A DNA stretch of 64,000 bases from Natronococcus sp. A-GB7. Lineage in GTDB: Archaea > Halobacteriota > Halobacteria > Halobacteriales > Natrialbaceae. Location: assembly GCF_029688865.1 (NCBI RefSeq), contig NZ_JARUKV010000019.1, forward strand, positions 1-64,000. The letters run 5' to 3'. The position numbers and the translations under genes are program-made. The notes under the pieces are model-generated. The model searched no databases and was not told the origin of the DNA. It worked only from the letters and a program-made list of their open reading frames with translations. This document shows, in pieces, positions 1 to 7,268 of this stretch (position 1 is the stretch's first letter; every line of letters begins with the position of its first letter).

Positions 1-50
1 GCCCATTACTGCCCGAAGATACTTCCCGACGTACTCGAGAGTGGGCTCCG

Positions 51-212
51 ATGGCCGACGAAGACGTGCTCATCCGGCTGAACCTCATCATCGGACTGTT
101 GGTCGTACTCCTCGGGATTCAGATGGTGCTCGTGTTTCCGCTCAGCGTCCTGGCGATCGTGATCGCGCTGGCCGTGTTGTTCCTCCCGGGGCTTATACTC
201 CTGCTGGACTGA
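51..212 (+). CDS. small two-helix membrane protein, hypothetical
   Basis: An ATG-to-TGA frame of 53 codons encodes MADEDVLIRL followed by an almost uninterrupted hydrophobic stretch (about residues 9-52). It looks like two closely spaced membrane segments with a Pro-Leu turn near residue 30, and it ends in LLLD. The acidic head with a hydrophobic body is typical of small haloarchaeal membrane proteins. I do not recognise a family. It lies just outside the TnpB element and may belong to an operon beyond the left edge. Confidence rests on composition only; the upstream promoter is not visible. Confidence 0.6.
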   Translation: MADEDVLIRLNLIIGLLVVLLGIQMVLVFPLSVLAIVIALAVLFLPGLILLLD

Positions 213-517
213 TGAAAGCGGATTCCTCGTCGTCACGGGTTGGGGGTTCGCTCGAGAAGGCGATTTCGCGTTCGGTCCCAAAGTCGATATGCTTCGACCG
301 GTGCTAACCCCCACGATCGATGTTCGAGCGGGTTCCGGCGTTCTCGAGGGCGGAAGACGAGCTCGAGTCCGTTGCCCGGACTGCTGGCAGGGAGTTTCTG
401 CGGCCTCTTAGTTGAACGCTCACACAGAATTGCCAACACATCCCACGTCGCAATGGAGAAAAGGCACTCCGGTGTACAGTTCTTTCTCTTTTAATCAAGG
501 GGGAGTGAGGATGGGAT
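213..517. other. intergenic, no gene recognised
   Basis: About 300 bp between the small membrane protein and the predicted right end of the TnpB element. Frames in it have no haloarchaeal codon bias and no recognisable motif. If the element end near position 518 is right, the 20 bases immediately to its left (about 498-517) would be the part read as a guide by the omega-RNA. Confidence 0.5.
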
Positions 518-660
518 GTCAACTGCCCCGAGACTGTGTCACGGGGCTTGTCGGTGAACTCGGCCTTTGCCGGCAGTTGATCGGCCGGGCGAACCCGACC
601 GGCGTTCGCGAGAATCGCTCTCGTGTAGTCCATCAGGCTTCTACGGAACCTGAGGAAGGC
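518..660 (-). ncRNA. putative omega-RNA (sense-overlapping transcript) of tnpB
   Basis: TnpB nucleases are guided by an RNA made from the 3' end of tnpB and the right end of the element; in Halobacterium these appear as sense-overlapping transcripts. Here the non-coding stretch downstream of the tnpB stop holds a smaller CGAGA/TCTCG stem (about 609-623) and a 6-bp GCCCCG/CGGGGC stem (525-530 with 542-547). It ends in AGTTGAC (minus strand, 518-524). The guide would continue leftward from 517. The 5' boundary is a guess; the RNA itself is inferred from element architecture and has not been shown. Confidence 0.35.
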
Positions 661-1844
661 ACTGTTCCCGACTTCAGGGCGAGTTGACTGTCGCCCGTCC
701 GCCGCGAGGACTGTAGCCCGCAACGGACGTACTGCCATCCGACGTTTTTCGCTGCCACATAATCTGCATTCCCCGTCGCACCACACGACTCGCACTCGAA
801 CCCTGACTGCGTAACGCGATTCCCTTCACTTGTATATCCGCACTCAGGGCACCGCCGACTCGTGTTCTTTGGGGAGACGAACTCGACATATAGCCCTTCC
901 ACCTCCGCCTTGTACTCCACGAGGTCAACGAGTTGACGGTGCGCCCATTGGTGGAACTCCTTTGCCGGCGGCGCACGTTTTCTGATGTGTGTCAGGTTTT
1001 CGAACGCAATATACTCGCAATCGTGGGAGAGTGCTTCCTCGATGATGTCGTTCGCAACTCGGTGGAGAACGTCACGGACATATCGCTTTTCCCGACCGCC
1101 CATCCCCTGAATCGTACGGTGAGCGGACTGGGTACCAGTCTGTTGGAAGCTTGCACGAATCCGCTCGAATTCCCGGTGCCGATGCCGAAGTTCCCTTCCG
1201 GACGCGAAGTAGGCCGTCGAGGTGGTAGCGATGTTGACGATGCCGAGGTCAACGCCAAGAACTGTCCTGTCCTCGTCGTCATCCTGTGTTTCGACCCGTT
1301 TTTCAGGCTTCGGTTTACGAAACCCGAGGTGGAGGTAATAGTCACCACTACGTCGGGAAACCGTGGATTCGGTAAGCTCCCAGTTCTCGTTGTCGAGATA
1401 CTGGTATTGATAGCCTTCCTTATCGTCCGGCAGGGCGAGATCACACCGTATGCGGTCGTCGGTCGTCGAGAGCGAGACGGTGCTATCATCAAACAGCGTC
1501 ATCGTCCGACTGTCGTATTTGACCGTCTCAGCAGTGAATTCCGGACGAGAGGTCTTGTAGTCCTCTTCTAGTTCCTCGATCTCTTCGGCGCCAGCGAGTG
1601 CGGCTGCGGCTTGGTGGGTGGCGAGGATTACATGTTGGCTTCCAAGATGTGTCTCTTCTAGGACTGTGTCGTAGACAAGATCTTGGAGGGAGGTTTTACG
1701 CGCCTCACCCGTCTTCCATCCAATACGACTGCTAATGTTGCAAGCGCGTTTCCACTCATGGATGGTGGCGTCAAGCAGCTGCTGTTGCTCGTCCGTGAGG
1801 ATAAGGCGAGTGATCGCGGTGCGCCGCAGGTAGTCGTCCGCCAC
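633..1844 (-). CDS. tnpB: TnpB-family RNA-guided endonuclease (transposase OrfB)
   Basis: A 403-residue TnpB with an intact RuvC-like nuclease: Asp199 in GVDLGIVN, Glu282 in AFENL and Asp361 in NADYVAAKN. A zinc ribbon (Cys332, Cys335, Cys351, Cys354) lies between the last two. The N-terminal half is the helical/WED-like region of the family. I chose the GTG at 1844 (VADDYLRR...), not the ATG at 1877: an AT-rich TATA-like box at 1867-1873 lies about 26 bp upstream of the GTG, the normal spacing for a leaderless haloarchaeal mRNA, and the 11 extra residues have no family-like sequence. All key residues are present, so the protein may be active. Its base use is less GC-rich than the neighbours, consistent with mobility. 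Confidence 0.9.
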   Translation of the reverse strand: MADDYLRRTAITRLILTDEQQQLLDATIHEWKRACNISSRIGWKTGEARKTSLQDLVYDTVLEETHLGSQHVILATHQAAAALAGAEEIEELEEDYKTSRPEFTAETVKYDSRTMTLFDDSTVSLSTTDDRIRCDLALPDDKEGYQYQYLDNENWELTESTVSRRSGDYYLHLGFRKPKPEKRVETQDDDEDRTVLGVDLGIVNIATTSTAYFASGRELRHRHREFERIRASFQQTGTQSAHRTIQGMGGREKRYVRDVLHRVANDIIEEALSHDCEYIAFENLTHIRKRAPPAKEFHQWAHRQLVDLVEYKAEVEGLYVEFVSPKNTSRRCPECGYTSEGNRVTQSGFECESCGATGNADYVAAKNVGWQYVRCGLQSSRRTGDSQLALKSGTVPSSGSVEA

Positions 1845-1866
1845 GAGTTTTAATAGATGGGTAATG

Positions 1867-1873
1867 TATTTAA
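1867..1873 (-). promoter_or_regulatory. TATA-like box for tnpB
   Basis: TTAAATA on the minus strand, centred about 26 bp upstream of the GTG chosen as tnpB start; it supports that start over the longer ATG form, which would overlap the box. Confidence 0.45.
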
Positions 1874-2019
1874 TCATTAGTGGCTAGGGCAGCAGGTGTG
1901 GTTTCTCCTCGGCACAATGGATTCCGGAATACCTTATTCAGTTGAAATACTGTCGTTCCGCTCGTGATGCTCGCTTCAGTCTCTGATCATATCCGGCCGC
2001 TTAGCTTCTACTCAAGAGA

Positions 2020-2077
2020 CTCCTCACTCCGTTCATCGTCGTTCTCTCGCAGGAAGCGGTGGGGATAGGATTCGAAC
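2020..2077. repeat. direct repeat copy A: partial duplicate of tRNA-Ser 3' end and flank
   Basis: 58 bp matching 2172-2229 with four mismatches. The last 21 bp copy the 3' end of the tRNA-Ser (acceptor strand and half of the T arm); the first 37 bp copy the sequence just outside the gene. It cannot fold into a tRNA by itself. Confidence 0.85.
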
Positions 2078-2171
2078 TACGCGAATACGGTCCCGCTCGC
2101 TCACTCCGTTCGCTGTGCGGGCTGCGTCTTCTCTCGTTCAAATCCCACCGTTTCGTTTTCCGGCTCACGTG

Positions 2172-2229
2172 CTCCTCACTCCGTTCGTCGTTGTTCTCTC
2201 GCAGAAAGCGGTGGGGATGGGATTCGAAC
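2172..2229. repeat. direct repeat copy B: tRNA-Ser 3' end and flank
   Basis: Partner of the copy at 2020-2077, same length, 54 of 58 bases identical, start-to-start distance 152 bp. Positions 2209-2229 lie inside the functional tRNA-Ser gene. The arrangement resembles the two att sites left by tRNA-targeting integrases, though the space between is too short to be an intact element. Confidence 0.85.
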
Positions 2230-2292
2230 CCATGAGGCTTGACAGCCACCTGCTCTCAAGGCAGGCGCGTTAGGCCGCTCTGCCACCCCACC
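2209..2292 (-). tRNA. tRNA-Ser (anticodon UGA)
   Basis: The minus strand folds as a class II tRNA. The acceptor is GGTGGGG paired with CCCCACC. The anticodon arm is CCTGC-CTTGAGA-GCAGG with anticodon TGA, and the extra arm is about 15 nt with a GGCT/AGCC stem. The T arm is ATGGG-TTCGAAT-CCCAT and the discriminator base is G. The long extra arm and UGA anticodon give serine. CCA is not encoded, as usual in haloarchaea. A T-rich stretch about 25-30 bp upstream (near 2318-2325) could serve as promoter for the tRNA or terminator for the gene before it. Confidence 0.95.
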
Positions 2293-2333
2293 TCGTCCCT
2301 ACGTTCTCCACCCGCTCAAAAAGGGTTATCGGT

Positions 2334-3071
2334 CTACTCGCGGATGAGGGACTCCCCCTCGCCGACGCCCACCCCGATCTCGTCGGCGATCGCCGTCGTC
2401 GTCGCCTCCTGGGAGTGGTCGGCGACCGCTCGAGCCCGGCCGCCCGCGATCGTCGCACAGAGGCCGGATTCGGTCGCGATCGTCGGCAGCATCGGGGCGA
2501 ACCCGACGCCGAGTCCGGCGTCGTCGGCTCGCTCGGCCAGCGTCGCCAGTTCGGGCACCGCGTCGGAATCCGTGAAGTCGATCGGCTCGCCGAATCCGGC
2601 GAAGTACGTTCGGCCGCCCGAGGAGGGGCCGAGGACGACGTCGTGGCGCCGCAGCGACATCGCCGCGCCGTCGATCTCGGTGCGCCCGATCAGCGGCGCC
2701 GTCGGCTCGAGGACGCCGACGCTGGTGGCGTCTTCCTGCTCGAGCAGGTGGGTCACCGTGTTCCCGATCCGGGCGGCCCGCGTCGAGCCGACCTGGCGTT
2801 CGAACCGGACGTCCTCGAGGTCGCCGAGCGCCGCGGTGGCGAGCTCCCGGATCTCGGCCTCGAGATCTCCCGAAACCGAGTCCGGCAGGGTCTCCTCGTC
2901 GCGGTAGTTCACGAGCAGGTCGCCGCCGCTCGCCGCGACCGAGCGGAGGGTGTCGACGACGCTCGCCTCGTAGAGTTCGACGGCCTCTGGCTCGGTCAGA
3001 ACCGTTCGATCGACGAGCGACGATAGCACGAGTCCCTCGCGGGACGGGGAGACGGGAACGACGACGATCAT
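2334..3071 (-). CDS. DUF2064-like (nucleotide-diphospho-sugar transferase-type fold) protein
   Basis: 245 residues beginning MIVVVPVSPSREG. The N-terminal strand-loop, the region around residues 110-130 (VGVLEPTAPLIG) and DVVLGPSSGGRTYFAGF (about 140-160) recall haloarchaeal DUF2064 proteins, which have a glycosyltransferase-A-like fold related to nucleotidyltransferases such as CofC. No clear substrate can be read from the sequence. The ATG start is the only one near the 5' end of the open frame. It is transcribed toward the tRNA-Ser, with a T5 run in the 40-bp gap as likely terminator. Family assignment is from memory of the overall pattern and is moderate. Confidence 0.6.
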   Translation of the reverse strand: MIVVVPVSPSREGLVLSSLVDRTVLTEPEAVELYEASVVDTLRSVAASGGDLLVNYRDEETLPDSVSGDLEAEIRELATAALGDLEDVRFERQVGSTRAARIGNTVTHLLEQEDATSVGVLEPTAPLIGRTEIDGAAMSLRRHDVVLGPSSGGRTYFAGFGEPIDFTDSDAVPELATLAERADDAGLGVGFAPMLPTIATESGLCATIAGGRARAVADHSQEATTTAIADEIGVGVGEGESLIRE

Positions 3072-3168
3072 ACCCGTTCTCGGGCGTGGCGGACCTTGAA
3101 CGCGACGGCTCCCGCTCGAGGCGCTATCGCCGACGTAGAGTTATGTGGGTGGCGACCACTCGTCCGGT

Positions 3169-3387
3169 ATGGACACGCGCTCGAGCGCCGGACTGGTTGG
3201 AACGCTCGCGATCGCACTGCTAGTCGGGATCGGCGTCGGCGGCTTCCTGGCGGGGTACGTCATCGATTCCCCCGGCGAGTGGCTCGCGCCGACGGCCGGC
3301 TCACTGGCCGTCGCCGCGGTCGCCGTCGGCGCGCTGATCGCTCTCGGGTCGGGATCGGCGCGACGGCTGGAGAACCCGTACTGGTAG
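3169..3387 (+). CDS. small two-TM membrane protein
   Basis: 72 residues starting MDTRSSAGLVG. Two hydrophobic segments (about residues 8-31 and 40-61) are separated by a short polar loop (DSPGEW), and the tail SARRLENPYW is basic/polar. The ATG at 3169 is preferred to an upstream in-frame start at 3145, because a hydrophobic segment then follows directly, as in related small membrane proteins. Function unknown. It is convergent with the uracil-DNA glycosylase-like gene, which ends 3 bp beyond it on the other strand, and divergent from the DUF2064-like gene. Confidence 0.7.
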   Translation: MDTRSSAGLVGTLAIALLVGIGVGGFLAGYVIDSPGEWLAPTAGSLAVAAVAVGALIALGSGSARRLENPYW

Positions 3388-3390
3388 GCG

Positions 3391-4041
3391 CTACCGTTCC
3401 TGTCGTCCTTTCGTCTGTCTGTAGTCCGAGGCCATCAGCTCGACGAAGCGCTCGAGCCACGCCTGGGTCTGCTCGTCGGTCTGTTCGCGGGGTTCGATCA
3501 TCGGGACGAGTTCGAACCCTCGACCGCGGACGGTCGTCGCGTGGTCGGCCTCGAGGTCGAGGTCCTCGACGGGCGTCGTGGTGTACTCGACGCCGATCTC
3601 CGAGAGCGCGCGCTCGCCGACGGGGACGATAATCTCGGGGTTGATCATCCGGATCTCCGCGTTGAGGTAGGGTTCGCAGTTGCCGATCTCCTCGTCGGTC
3701 GGCTTCCGATCGGGGTCCCGACACCGGGTGAGGTTCGTCAGGTAGACGTTCTCGAGTTCCGGTCGATCGTCGGGCGAGGTCGAGTCACAGAGCCCCAGTC
3801 GCTCGAGCATTCGGCGCAGGGAGGTTCCCTCGTCCTCGGCGTCCGACCCGCCTTCGGCGAGAAACGGTATGCCGACCTCGTCGGCTCTGGCGGTCGGCCG
3901 CTCGCCGACGAACAGGAAGTCGGCCCCGACGTCGCCGTAGCCGTGGACGACCTGGGTTCGGGTCTCACAGAGCGCCGGGCAGTTCCGGCAGTCCTCGTCC
4001 ATGCCGTACGGGTTCGCGCGGGTTCGCTGGTTCGCGTCCAC
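3391..4041 (-). CDS. uracil-DNA glycosylase superfamily protein, Fe-S type
   Basis: 216 residues. Cys18/Cys21 (and Cys25) near the N-terminus and Cys107/Cys122 fit the 4Fe-4S cluster ligands of family 4/5 uracil-DNA glycosylases; VVHGYGDVGADFLFVGE matches the first core strand. The normal active-site loop GEAPG..ED..G.PF is GERPTARADEVGIPF here, so the motif is altered but recognisable. The expected job is excision of deaminated or damaged bases from DNA; the altered loop leaves substrate and even activity open. The 5' end lies 67 bp from the small gene upstream on the same strand, so read-through from the mrp operon is possible. Confidence 0.8.
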   Translation of the reverse strand: MDANQRTRANPYGMDEDCRNCPALCETRTQVVHGYGDVGADFLFVGERPTARADEVGIPFLAEGGSDAEDEGTSLRRMLERLGLCDSTSPDDRPELENVYLTNLTRCRDPDRKPTDEEIGNCEPYLNAEIRMINPEIIVPVGERALSEIGVEYTTTPVEDLDLEADHATTVRGRGFELVPMIEPREQTDEQTQAWLERFVELMASDYRQTKGRQER

Positions 4042-4108
4042 GGTTGTCTCTCGGTGCAGGGAACCAAAAGCGACGCGCCTGGCGGTCGCGGAGACGGAAA
4101 GCGAACCG

Positions 4109-4339
4109 TCAGCGCTCGAGCCCGCCGCGCTCGGTGACCTCGAGAATGAACTTCACGTTACGGACGATCTCCTCGGGCGAGGTGTCCTCCTCGGCGTCGT
4201 AGAGGTCGCTGGTCCGGTAGAGGATGTTCGCGAGCTGCTTGCGCTCGCTCGAGTCGCCACGGATCTCGTCGGCGGTCTCTCGGAGTGCAGCGACCCGTTC
4301 GGGGTCGGGCTCGAACTCGGGATCGTCGGCGTCGGTCAT
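4109..4339 (-). CDS. conserved haloarchaeal small acidic protein downstream of mrp
   Basis: 76 residues, MTDADDPEFE to RGGLER, highly acidic and predicted mostly helical (ERVAALRETADEIR, KQLANILYRTSDLYD). Its ATG overlaps the stop of the mrp gene (ATGA), so translation is probably coupled and the two proteins may act together. No cofactor-binding motif or cysteine is present. Function unknown; an accessory role beside the Fe-S carrier Mrp is inference from position only. Confidence 0.75.
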   Translation of the reverse strand: MTDADDPEFEPDPERVAALRETADEIRGDSSERKQLANILYRTSDLYDAEEDTSPEEIVRNVKFILEVTERGGLER

Positions 4340-5409
4340 CGCTCCGAGACGCGGGTTCCCGTCCCGCTCGGCTGCGAGGCACCGCGTCGGTGGACGATCC
4401 CCGTGTTGTTCGCGACGTTCTCGGTGATCGTTCGGAACGCGTCCCCGGTCTCGCCGTCGTCGGAGACGACGGTCGGCTCCCCGCCGTCGCCGCCCTCGCG
4501 GACGGTCGGATCGAGCGGGATCGAGCCCAAAAAGGGCATGTTGTGGGTCTCGGCGAACTCCTCGCCCCCGCCCGAGCCGAAGATGTCGTGCTCCCCGCCG
4601 CAGTCGGGACAGGCGAACGTCGACATGTTCTCGGCGATACCGAGCACGACGGTGTCGTGTTTGGCGAACATCTCGAGTCCTTTCCGAGCGTCGTCGAGCG
4701 CGACGTCCTGTGGCGTCGTGACGATCACCGCACCCGTGACGGGCATCGTCTGGAGCATCGTCAGCTGGGTGTCGCCGGTGCCCGGCGGCAGGTCGACGAT
4801 CAGGTAATCCAAGTTCCCCCACTCGACGTCCTCGGTGAGCTGGGTGATGACCTTGTGGACCATCGGTCCCCGCCAGATGACGGGATCGTCCTCGCCGGTG
4901 AGGAAGGCCATGCTCATCAGTTTCACACCGTACTTCTCGGGCGGAACGAGGGTCTCGTCCTCGGTGGCCATCGGCGGCTCGTCGGCGTCGAACATCCGCG
5001 GCACGTTCGGGCCGTAGACGTCGGCGTCGAACAGGCCGACCTGGGCACCCAGTTGCGAGAGTCCGGCCGCGAGGTTCGTCGCGACGGTCGACTTGCCGAC
5101 CCCGCCCTTTCCGGAGGCGACGGCGATGACGTTTTTCACTCCGGGGAGTACCTGTTCGTCGCCCCCGCTATCTCGGTCGGGGATGCTCGCCGAGAGGTTC
5201 GGTTCGAGTCCCTCCTCGAGGAGCAGCTCTCGGATCTCGCCGGCGATATCGGTCTCGGTCGGGGAGTAAGGCGCCCCGAGTGCGAGGTCGATGTCGACCT
5301 CGTTGCCGTCGACCGAGAGCTCGTTGACGAGCCCGAGCGAGACGATGTCCTCGCCCAGTTCCGGATCCTCGACCGTTCGGAGGCGGTCGCGAACGGCGTC
5401 TTCGTCCAT
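4336..5409 (-). CDS. apbC: Mrp/ApbC-type iron-sulfur carrier ATPase
   Basis: 357 residues. An N-terminal MIP18/DUF59 domain (about 1-75, VEDPELGEDIVSLGLV) precedes a SIMIBI-type ATPase with a deviant Walker A SGKGGVGKST at 99-108, DADVYGPN at 128-135 and DLPPGTGD around 206-213. C-terminal Cys267-x-x-Cys270 (CPDC) would bridge a labile 4Fe-4S cluster in the dimer. Known members assemble and transfer Fe-S clusters to apoproteins. The start MDEDAVRDRL at 5409 is preferred over an upstream ATG at 5577, because the domain begins there and the upstream 56 residues look non-coding. It is coupled to the 76-residue gene downstream. Confidence 0.93.
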   Translation of the reverse strand: MDEDAVRDRLRTVEDPELGEDIVSLGLVNELSVDGNEVDIDLALGAPYSPTETDIAGEIRELLLEEGLEPNLSASIPDRDSGGDEQVLPGVKNVIAVASGKGGVGKSTVATNLAAGLSQLGAQVGLFDADVYGPNVPRMFDADEPPMATEDETLVPPEKYGVKLMSMAFLTGEDDPVIWRGPMVHKVITQLTEDVEWGNLDYLIVDLPPGTGDTQLTMLQTMPVTGAVIVTTPQDVALDDARKGLEMFAKHDTVVLGIAENMSTFACPDCGGEHDIFGSGGGEEFAETHNMPFLGSIPLDPTVREGGDGGEPTVVSDDGETGDAFRTITENVANNTGIVHRRGASQPSGTGTRVSER

Positions 5410-5483
5410 GCTCGAAGGGTGTGGCCCGCCGTCGAAAAGGGTTGTGTTCGGATACCGAGGCTCGAAGGAGCGGAGAGACCGAC

Positions 5484-6140
5484 CTACTTCCCGAGCGATT
5501 CCAGCCGCTGTGCCGTCGGGAGGCTCCAGTTGTAGGTCACCGCGACCAGCCGAGTCACGAGCGTCACCCCCGCACACGCCGCGGCAGCGGTTCCTCCGGT
5601 CGCTCCGAGGGTTCCGACCAGCCAGTAGACGCTCCCGCCCAGCACCGCACAGCTCGCGTAGAAGTCCTCGAGGAGGATGAACGGCGACCGATCGAGGAGG
5701 ATATCGGCGACCGCTCCCCCGCCCGCCGCGTTGATCGTCGCGATCGCGACGACGCCGAACGCCGACACGCCGGTCTCCGTCGCGACGATGGCTCCGGTCG
5801 TGGCGAAGGCCGCGAGGCCGATCGCGTCCGAAACGAGCGTAATCGGGTGATCGTCCGGCGAGCGCAGGACGACGCTCAGGCCGATCGCCAGACTCACGCC
5901 GAGCAGTCCGAGCGCGATCTCGATCGGCGACTGCAGCGCTAACGGGACTCGAGCCACGAAAATATCCCGCGTCACGCCACCGGCGAACGCCATCGCCAGT
6001 CCGACGACGGCGATTCCGAACAGATCGAACCGCTCGCGGATGGCCTTGCTCGAGCCGACGAGCGCGAACGCGACCAGCCCGATCGTATTCATGACGGCGA
6101 ACGGGTCGCCGAACAACACCGCGATGAGATCCTGCGTCAC
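5484..6140 (-). CDS. TRIC/UPF0126-family membrane channel protein
   Basis: 218 residues with about seven membrane segments arranged as two repeats of three helices plus one. Hallmarks are GLVAFALVGSSKA (about 21-33), AFAGGVTRDI (52-61), GAIVATETG and the second-repeat INAAGGGAVADILL (about 135-148). The paired GG.xRD/GGG..D motifs are those of the prokaryotic TRIC family, shown in some members to be trimeric potassium-permeable channels. The bacterial UPF0126 name covers the same proteins. ATG start at 6140; a T-poor 74-bp gap separates it from mrp downstream. It stands alone, without an obvious partner. Confidence 0.85.
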   Translation of the reverse strand: MTQDLIAVLFGDPFAVMNTIGLVAFALVGSSKAIRERFDLFGIAVVGLAMAFAGGVTRDIFVARVPLALQSPIEIALGLLGVSLAIGLSVVLRSPDDHPITLVSDAIGLAAFATTGAIVATETGVSAFGVVAIATINAAGGGAVADILLDRSPFILLEDFYASCAVLGGSVYWLVGTLGATGGTAAAACAGVTLVTRLVAVTYNWSLPTAQRLESLGK

Positions 6141-6439
6141 TGCCCGCGGCTACGGGGAACGGTGCCTTGAACGCTACGTATACGAGAACTATTGCGGTCT
6201 CGATCAGGGGCGTTCGGATGCGGTTGCTGGCGACAGGTTCGGCTCTCGAGCGTTACGTAAAGCGTGCCCACGTACCTTTTTCCGCCTCGGGATTCCTCGC
6301 TGCGCTCGGAACCGCTCGGCGCAAAAATCTACGCTAAAAAGGCCGCTCGCTCCCGATGGTCGATCGCGGGTGCTGCGCTTGCACTCCGCCCGCATCGATA
6401 CCGGCTCAGCCTGTACGTAACGGCTCGACTGAATCCTTC
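6141..6439. other. intergenic region with T-tract terminator-like block
   Basis: No gene seen. On the minus strand, downstream of the zinc-binding protein gene, two T5 tracts occur within 25 bp (in CCTTTTTAGC and GATTTTTGCG, about 6330-6355), flanked by GC-rich sequence. The minus strand also has a run of five As near 6277. This fits a haloarchaeal T-tract terminator for the gene ending at 6440. The bases around 6295-6320 (CTCGCTGCGCTCGG) resemble low-complexity spacer sequence common in haloarchaea. Confidence 0.45.
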
Positions 6440-6763
6440 TCACCCGTTGAAATCGAATCGCGGGCCGCCGTAGGTCGGCGGATCGGGCTCGAGTTCGACC
6501 CCGTGTTCGTACCGAACGAAGTTGAGGTAGAACGGCCGACCACAACCCTCGACCGGCTCGCCCTCGAGGTCGGTGACGGAGCCGTCATCGCCGCAGACGA
6601 AGGCGATCCCGTCGGCGTCCTCGCGGTCGGGGTCGTCGGGGTCGGCGTACTCCCAGCCCGGCTGTGCGAGTTTGGTGACCGAACGGTCGGCGAGATCCGG
6701 CGGACGCTCGAGGCTGTGGACCGCATCGCAGTGGGGACAGGTGTAGCGGACGGTGACGGTCAT
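6440..6763 (-). CDS. small zinc-finger-like conserved protein
   Basis: 107 residues. Cys9-x-x-Cys12 (CPHC) near the N-terminus, together with Cys57 and Cys74, could bind one zinc. The rest is acidic with a Trp/Tyr-rich end (PFYLNFVRYEHG). The pattern is that of a haloarchaeal hypothetical family without known function; a nucleic-acid or protein-binding zinc ribbon is possible but not shown. ATG at 6763 follows a short intergenic gap and is divergent from the DUF5783-like gene. Confidence 0.65.
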   Translation of the reverse strand: MTVTVRYTCPHCDAVHSLERPPDLADRSVTKLAQPGWEYADPDDPDREDADGIAFVCGDDGSVTDLEGEPVEGCGRPFYLNFVRYEHGVELEPDPPTYGGPRFDFNG

Positions 6764-6873
6764 CGACGGCTCTAGGGGGTTCGGAGACGTAAGCCTGCGG
6801 GACGAACTCGCGGGGACGCGGTTCGAGGCGTCCGTCCCGAACCGTTTACCGGCTCGCTGCTCGACGAAGGAGT

Positions 6874-7191
6874 ATGACCGAGTTCGATCCCGAGAAGTTC
6901 GACGAAAAGTACGTCCACTACTTCGAGGAGCTCGAGACGGCGTACTCGAACGCGTACAACCAGCTCCACGGCCGGTACGACTCCGAGATCCTCCGCGCGA
7001 TCGATCGCAAGGTCCTGAGCGAGAGCGAGCCCGTCTACCTCGGCGAGGAGGAGTTTCGGATCGACCTCCCCGAGGAGCGTGTCGAGACGGTTCGGGCCGC
7101 AGTCGGCGACCCGGAGCAGTTCGACGCCGTCCTCGAGGAGTTCCGAGAGCGGATCGCTGACGAACTGGTTCGGATCTTCGAGTTCGACTGA
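6874..7191 (+). CDS. DUF5783-like conserved haloarchaeal protein
   Basis: 105 residues, MTEFDPEKFDEKYVHYFEEL..., rich in Glu/Asp and aromatic residues and predicted helical, with a short strand segment EEFRIDLPEE (about 59-68). The start and middle (RYDSEILRAIDRKVL) match the pattern I know as haloarchaeal DUF5783. Function unknown; no metal or nucleotide motif. It is followed after 77 bp by the eIF2B-like gene on the same strand, which has its own AT-poor spacer, so co-transcription is possible but not evident. Confidence 0.7.
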   Translation: MTEFDPEKFDEKYVHYFEELETAYSNAYNQLHGRYDSEILRAIDRKVLSESEPVYLGEEEFRIDLPEERVETVRAAVGDPEQFDAVLEEFRERIADELVRIFEFD

Positions 7192-7268
7192 CGAGCGGCT
7201 ACTCCGTCCCGCCGTCGGCCCGCGAGACACCCGGAACACCTTTTGCGGTTACGGGAATCCGTAGAGGT

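Larger units (their letters stand above)
518..1880 (-). mobile_element. solo tnpB element, IS200/IS605 superfamily (IS1341-type)
   Basis: The element consists of one tnpB gene, a 3' non-coding tail and no tnpA, as in IS1341-type elements, so it could move only with a TnpA supplied elsewhere. The right end is placed at 518 because, read on the minus strand, a GCCCCG...CGGGGC hairpin is followed by AGTTGAC, resembling the conserved terminal hairpin plus tail of many archaeal tnpB elements. The left end is placed just upstream of the tnpB promoter and is uncertain. It sits beside a tRNA-Ser gene with a duplicated 3' end, suggesting a patch that tolerates insertions. Confidence 0.55.

Noticed and set aside
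2055-2080. A second tRNA gene at the first repeat copy
   Set aside because: Only the acceptor 3' strand and half of the T arm are present; no anticodon arm or 5' acceptor follows, so it is a fragment.
2001-2249. 82-codon minus-strand frame across the repeats
   Set aside because: It reads through the tRNA fragment and duplicated flank, has internal repeats caused only by the DNA duplication, and lacks haloarchaeal codon bias.
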